Shown here: positions 5,596 through 6,204 of the stretch, piece by piece | Layout of the letters: each line of letters begins with the position of its first letter | Numbering within the stretch: the first letter of the stretch is position 1 | Assembly (NCBI GenBank): GCA_017622055.1 | Contig: JAGARY010000149.1 | Coordinates: forward strand, 1-6,204 | DNA length: 6,204 bases | DNA from: Treponema sp. | GTDB taxonomy: Bacteria; Spirochaetota; Spirochaetia; Treponematales; Treponemataceae | Reading direction: 5' to 3' | Notes under the pieces: model-generated | The model's database searches: none | The model's input: only the letters and a program-made list of their open reading frames with translations | What the model was told of the DNA's origin: nothing | Translations under genes and position numbers: made by a program

Positions 5596-5614
5596 GGCGG
5601 GCGAAGCCCGAGCC
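5596..5614. repeat. GC-rich hairpin with GAA loop (first of three)
   Basis: CGGGC (5598-5602), loop GAA, then GCCCG (5606-5610). The stem can extend to GG/CC (5596-5597 with 5613-5614) past a two-base bulge. It lies 12 nt after the MFS stop and could slow or end transcription, but no T-run follows. Its GC-rich composition is sharply different from the flanking genes. Confidence 0.7.
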
Positions 5615-5620
5615 ACTGGA

Positions 5621-5657
5621 CCCAAAGTTTTTGGTTTGAAAAAACAAAAACTTTGGG
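5621..5657. repeat. Long hairpin with GAA loop (second of three)
   Basis: CCCAAAGTTTTTG (5621-5633) pairs perfectly with CAAAAACTTTGGG (5645-5657). After one G·A mismatch, TTT (5635-5637) pairs with AAA (5641-5643), leaving a GAA loop. The right arm continues into GGAAGCGG, so 5652-5664 reads TTTGGGGAAGCGG. This nearly matches the tail TTTGGGGAAGAGG after the hairpin in direct repeat copy 1 (141-153). Confidence 0.8.
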
Positions 5658-5694
5658 GAAGCGGCTGACCGTTAGGGAACAGCGAAAACGCCGA

Positions 5695-5713
5695 CCTGTA
5701 GTGAAACTACAGG
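5695..5713. repeat. Perfect hairpin with GAA loop (third of three)
   Basis: CCTGTAGT (5695-5702), loop GAA, then ACTACAGG (5706-5713): an 8-bp perfect stem followed by GAAGCCCC. Between this and the second hairpin (5658-5694) there are only weaker pairings, such as GCTG (5664-5667) with CAGC (5680-5683) and GCG with CGC around AAAA (5682-5691). Confidence 0.8.
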
Positions 5714-5738
5714 GAAGCCCCTAAATCTTATAAAAATC

Positions 5739-5767
5739 TTGACTTTTTTTTGCATAAATACAATTAT
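5739..5767 (+). promoter_or_regulatory. Possible promoter of the thioesterase gene
   Basis: TTGACT (5739-5744) matches five of six -35 positions. At a 17-bp spacing AATTAT (5762-5767) matches four of six -10 positions. TACAAT (5759-5764) is a better hexamer but would leave only 14 bp of spacing. In either case transcription would start within about three bases of ATG5774. A run of eight T (5744-5751) falls in the spacer. Confidence 0.45.
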
Positions 5768-5773
5768 TAACGT

Positions 5774-6157
5774 ATGAAACCTTATATTCACAAAATTAAT
5801 TATTACGAAACAGACAAGATGGGAATTACTCATCACTCAAATTATGTGCGCTTTATGGAAGAAGCTCGCGTTTATTTTTTGGACCAAATTGGATGGAGTT
5901 TTATTGACCTTGAAAATAAGGGAATTATGTCTCCTGTTATTAATATTGAATGTAATTTTAAGAAAACTACAACTTTTCCTGATGAAATCAATATTGAAAT
6001 TTATGTAAAAAAGATTTCGGCTTGTAAAATTACATTTGGTTACACTTATACTGTAAAGGATGAAATTGTGTTTACTGCCTCAAGTTCTCATTGTTTTTTG
6101 GATATGAACGGAGCTCCTGTTATTGTTCAAAAAGTGTTCCCAGAGTTTTTTGATTAA
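5774..6157 (+). CDS. Acyl-CoA thioesterase, 4HBT/YbgC-like hotdog fold
   Basis: A 127-residue single-domain hotdog protein, the usual length for the YbgC/FadM-type branch, predicted to hydrolyse acyl-CoA (or related acyl thioesters) to free acid and CoA in the cytoplasm. The signature YYETDKMGITHHSNYVRFMEEAR (residues 10-32, quoted as YYETDKMG and HHSNYVRFMEEAR) places the catalytic Asp at 14, with the following Gly17, His21 and Asn23-Tyr24 as in the family. The rest, including SPVINIECNF and the final strand, fits the hotdog sheet. Chain-length preference cannot be read from the sequence. No Shine-Dalgarno precedes ATG5774, and promoter-like hexamers end only 6-9 nt upstream, so the mRNA may be leaderless. 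The GC-rich hairpin island separates it from the MFS gene, and I see no functional link between the two. Confidence 0.9.
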   Translation: MKPYIHKINYYETDKMGITHHSNYVRFMEEARVYFLDQIGWSFIDLENKGIMSPVINIECNFKKTTTFPDEINIEIYVKKISACKITFGYTYTVKDEIVFTASSSHCFLDMNGAPVIVQKVFPEFFD

Positions 6158-6204
6158 CTTACAAAGTATGTAAAGTAAATTGTGAATTATGAATTAATAA
6201 TTAA
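6158..6204. other. AT-rich noncoding tail
   Basis: After the thioesterase stop, ACTTACA can pair with TGTAAAGT (one bulged A) around a short loop at about 6157-6176. No T-run follows, so it is a poor terminator. The window ends in low-complexity sequence made of repeated GAATTA/TAATTA units. No gene start is visible here. Confidence 0.5.

Noticed and set aside
5596..5657. Hairpins after the MFS stop as intrinsic terminators
   Set aside because: Neither stem is followed by a T-run. The T8 tract at 5744-5751 has no GC-rich stem directly before it.

Overview
The window is AT-rich (roughly 28-30% G+C by eye). It carries ordinary bacterial Shine-Dalgarno sites, a near-consensus sigma-70 type -10 box, and several short, much more GC-rich palindromic repeats between and inside genes. 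No taxonomic marker is present. The style (AT-rich coding, poly-G tract in a surface-sensor gene, GxxExxY and Fic accessory genes, an IS110-type start) would fit a host-associated spirochete such as Treponema. That is inference, and other low-GC anaerobes are possible.

Left third (1-1751), accessory in character. The left edge holds the first 12 codons of a minus-strand gene whose start looks like an IS110-family transposase. Next come a GxxExxY-family PD-(D/E)XK nuclease-like gene (161-550) and a Fic-domain gene with a VbhA-like N-terminus and a winged-helix C-terminus (675-1751). A 43/44-bp direct repeat, itself containing a perfect hairpin, precedes each of these two genes, and the second copy ends a run of three stem-loops.

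Middle (1755-4347), a signalling operon. It has a NarL-type sensor histidine kinase, a NarL/LuxR-type response regulator and a small multi-pass membrane protein, closely spaced on the + strand. As given, the kinase is split. A signal-peptide ORF (1755-1928) and the kinase ORF (1894-3123) lie in different frames around a 37-bp GC-rich palindromic insert, flanked by a 6-bp direct repeat, and a G9 homopolymer. Removing the 37 bp exactly rejoins the two frames. Losing one G, or gaining two, would also do so. This is the most interesting locus here.

Right third (4348-6204). A 12-helix MFS transporter is followed by a 189-bp intergenic island with three strong hairpins, all with GAA loops, and then a hotdog-fold acyl-CoA thioesterase. 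The transporter and the thioesterase both lack a Shine-Dalgarno and have promoter-like hexamers only a few bases before the ATG, so both may be leaderless. No RNA gene, CRISPR array or complete transposon was found.
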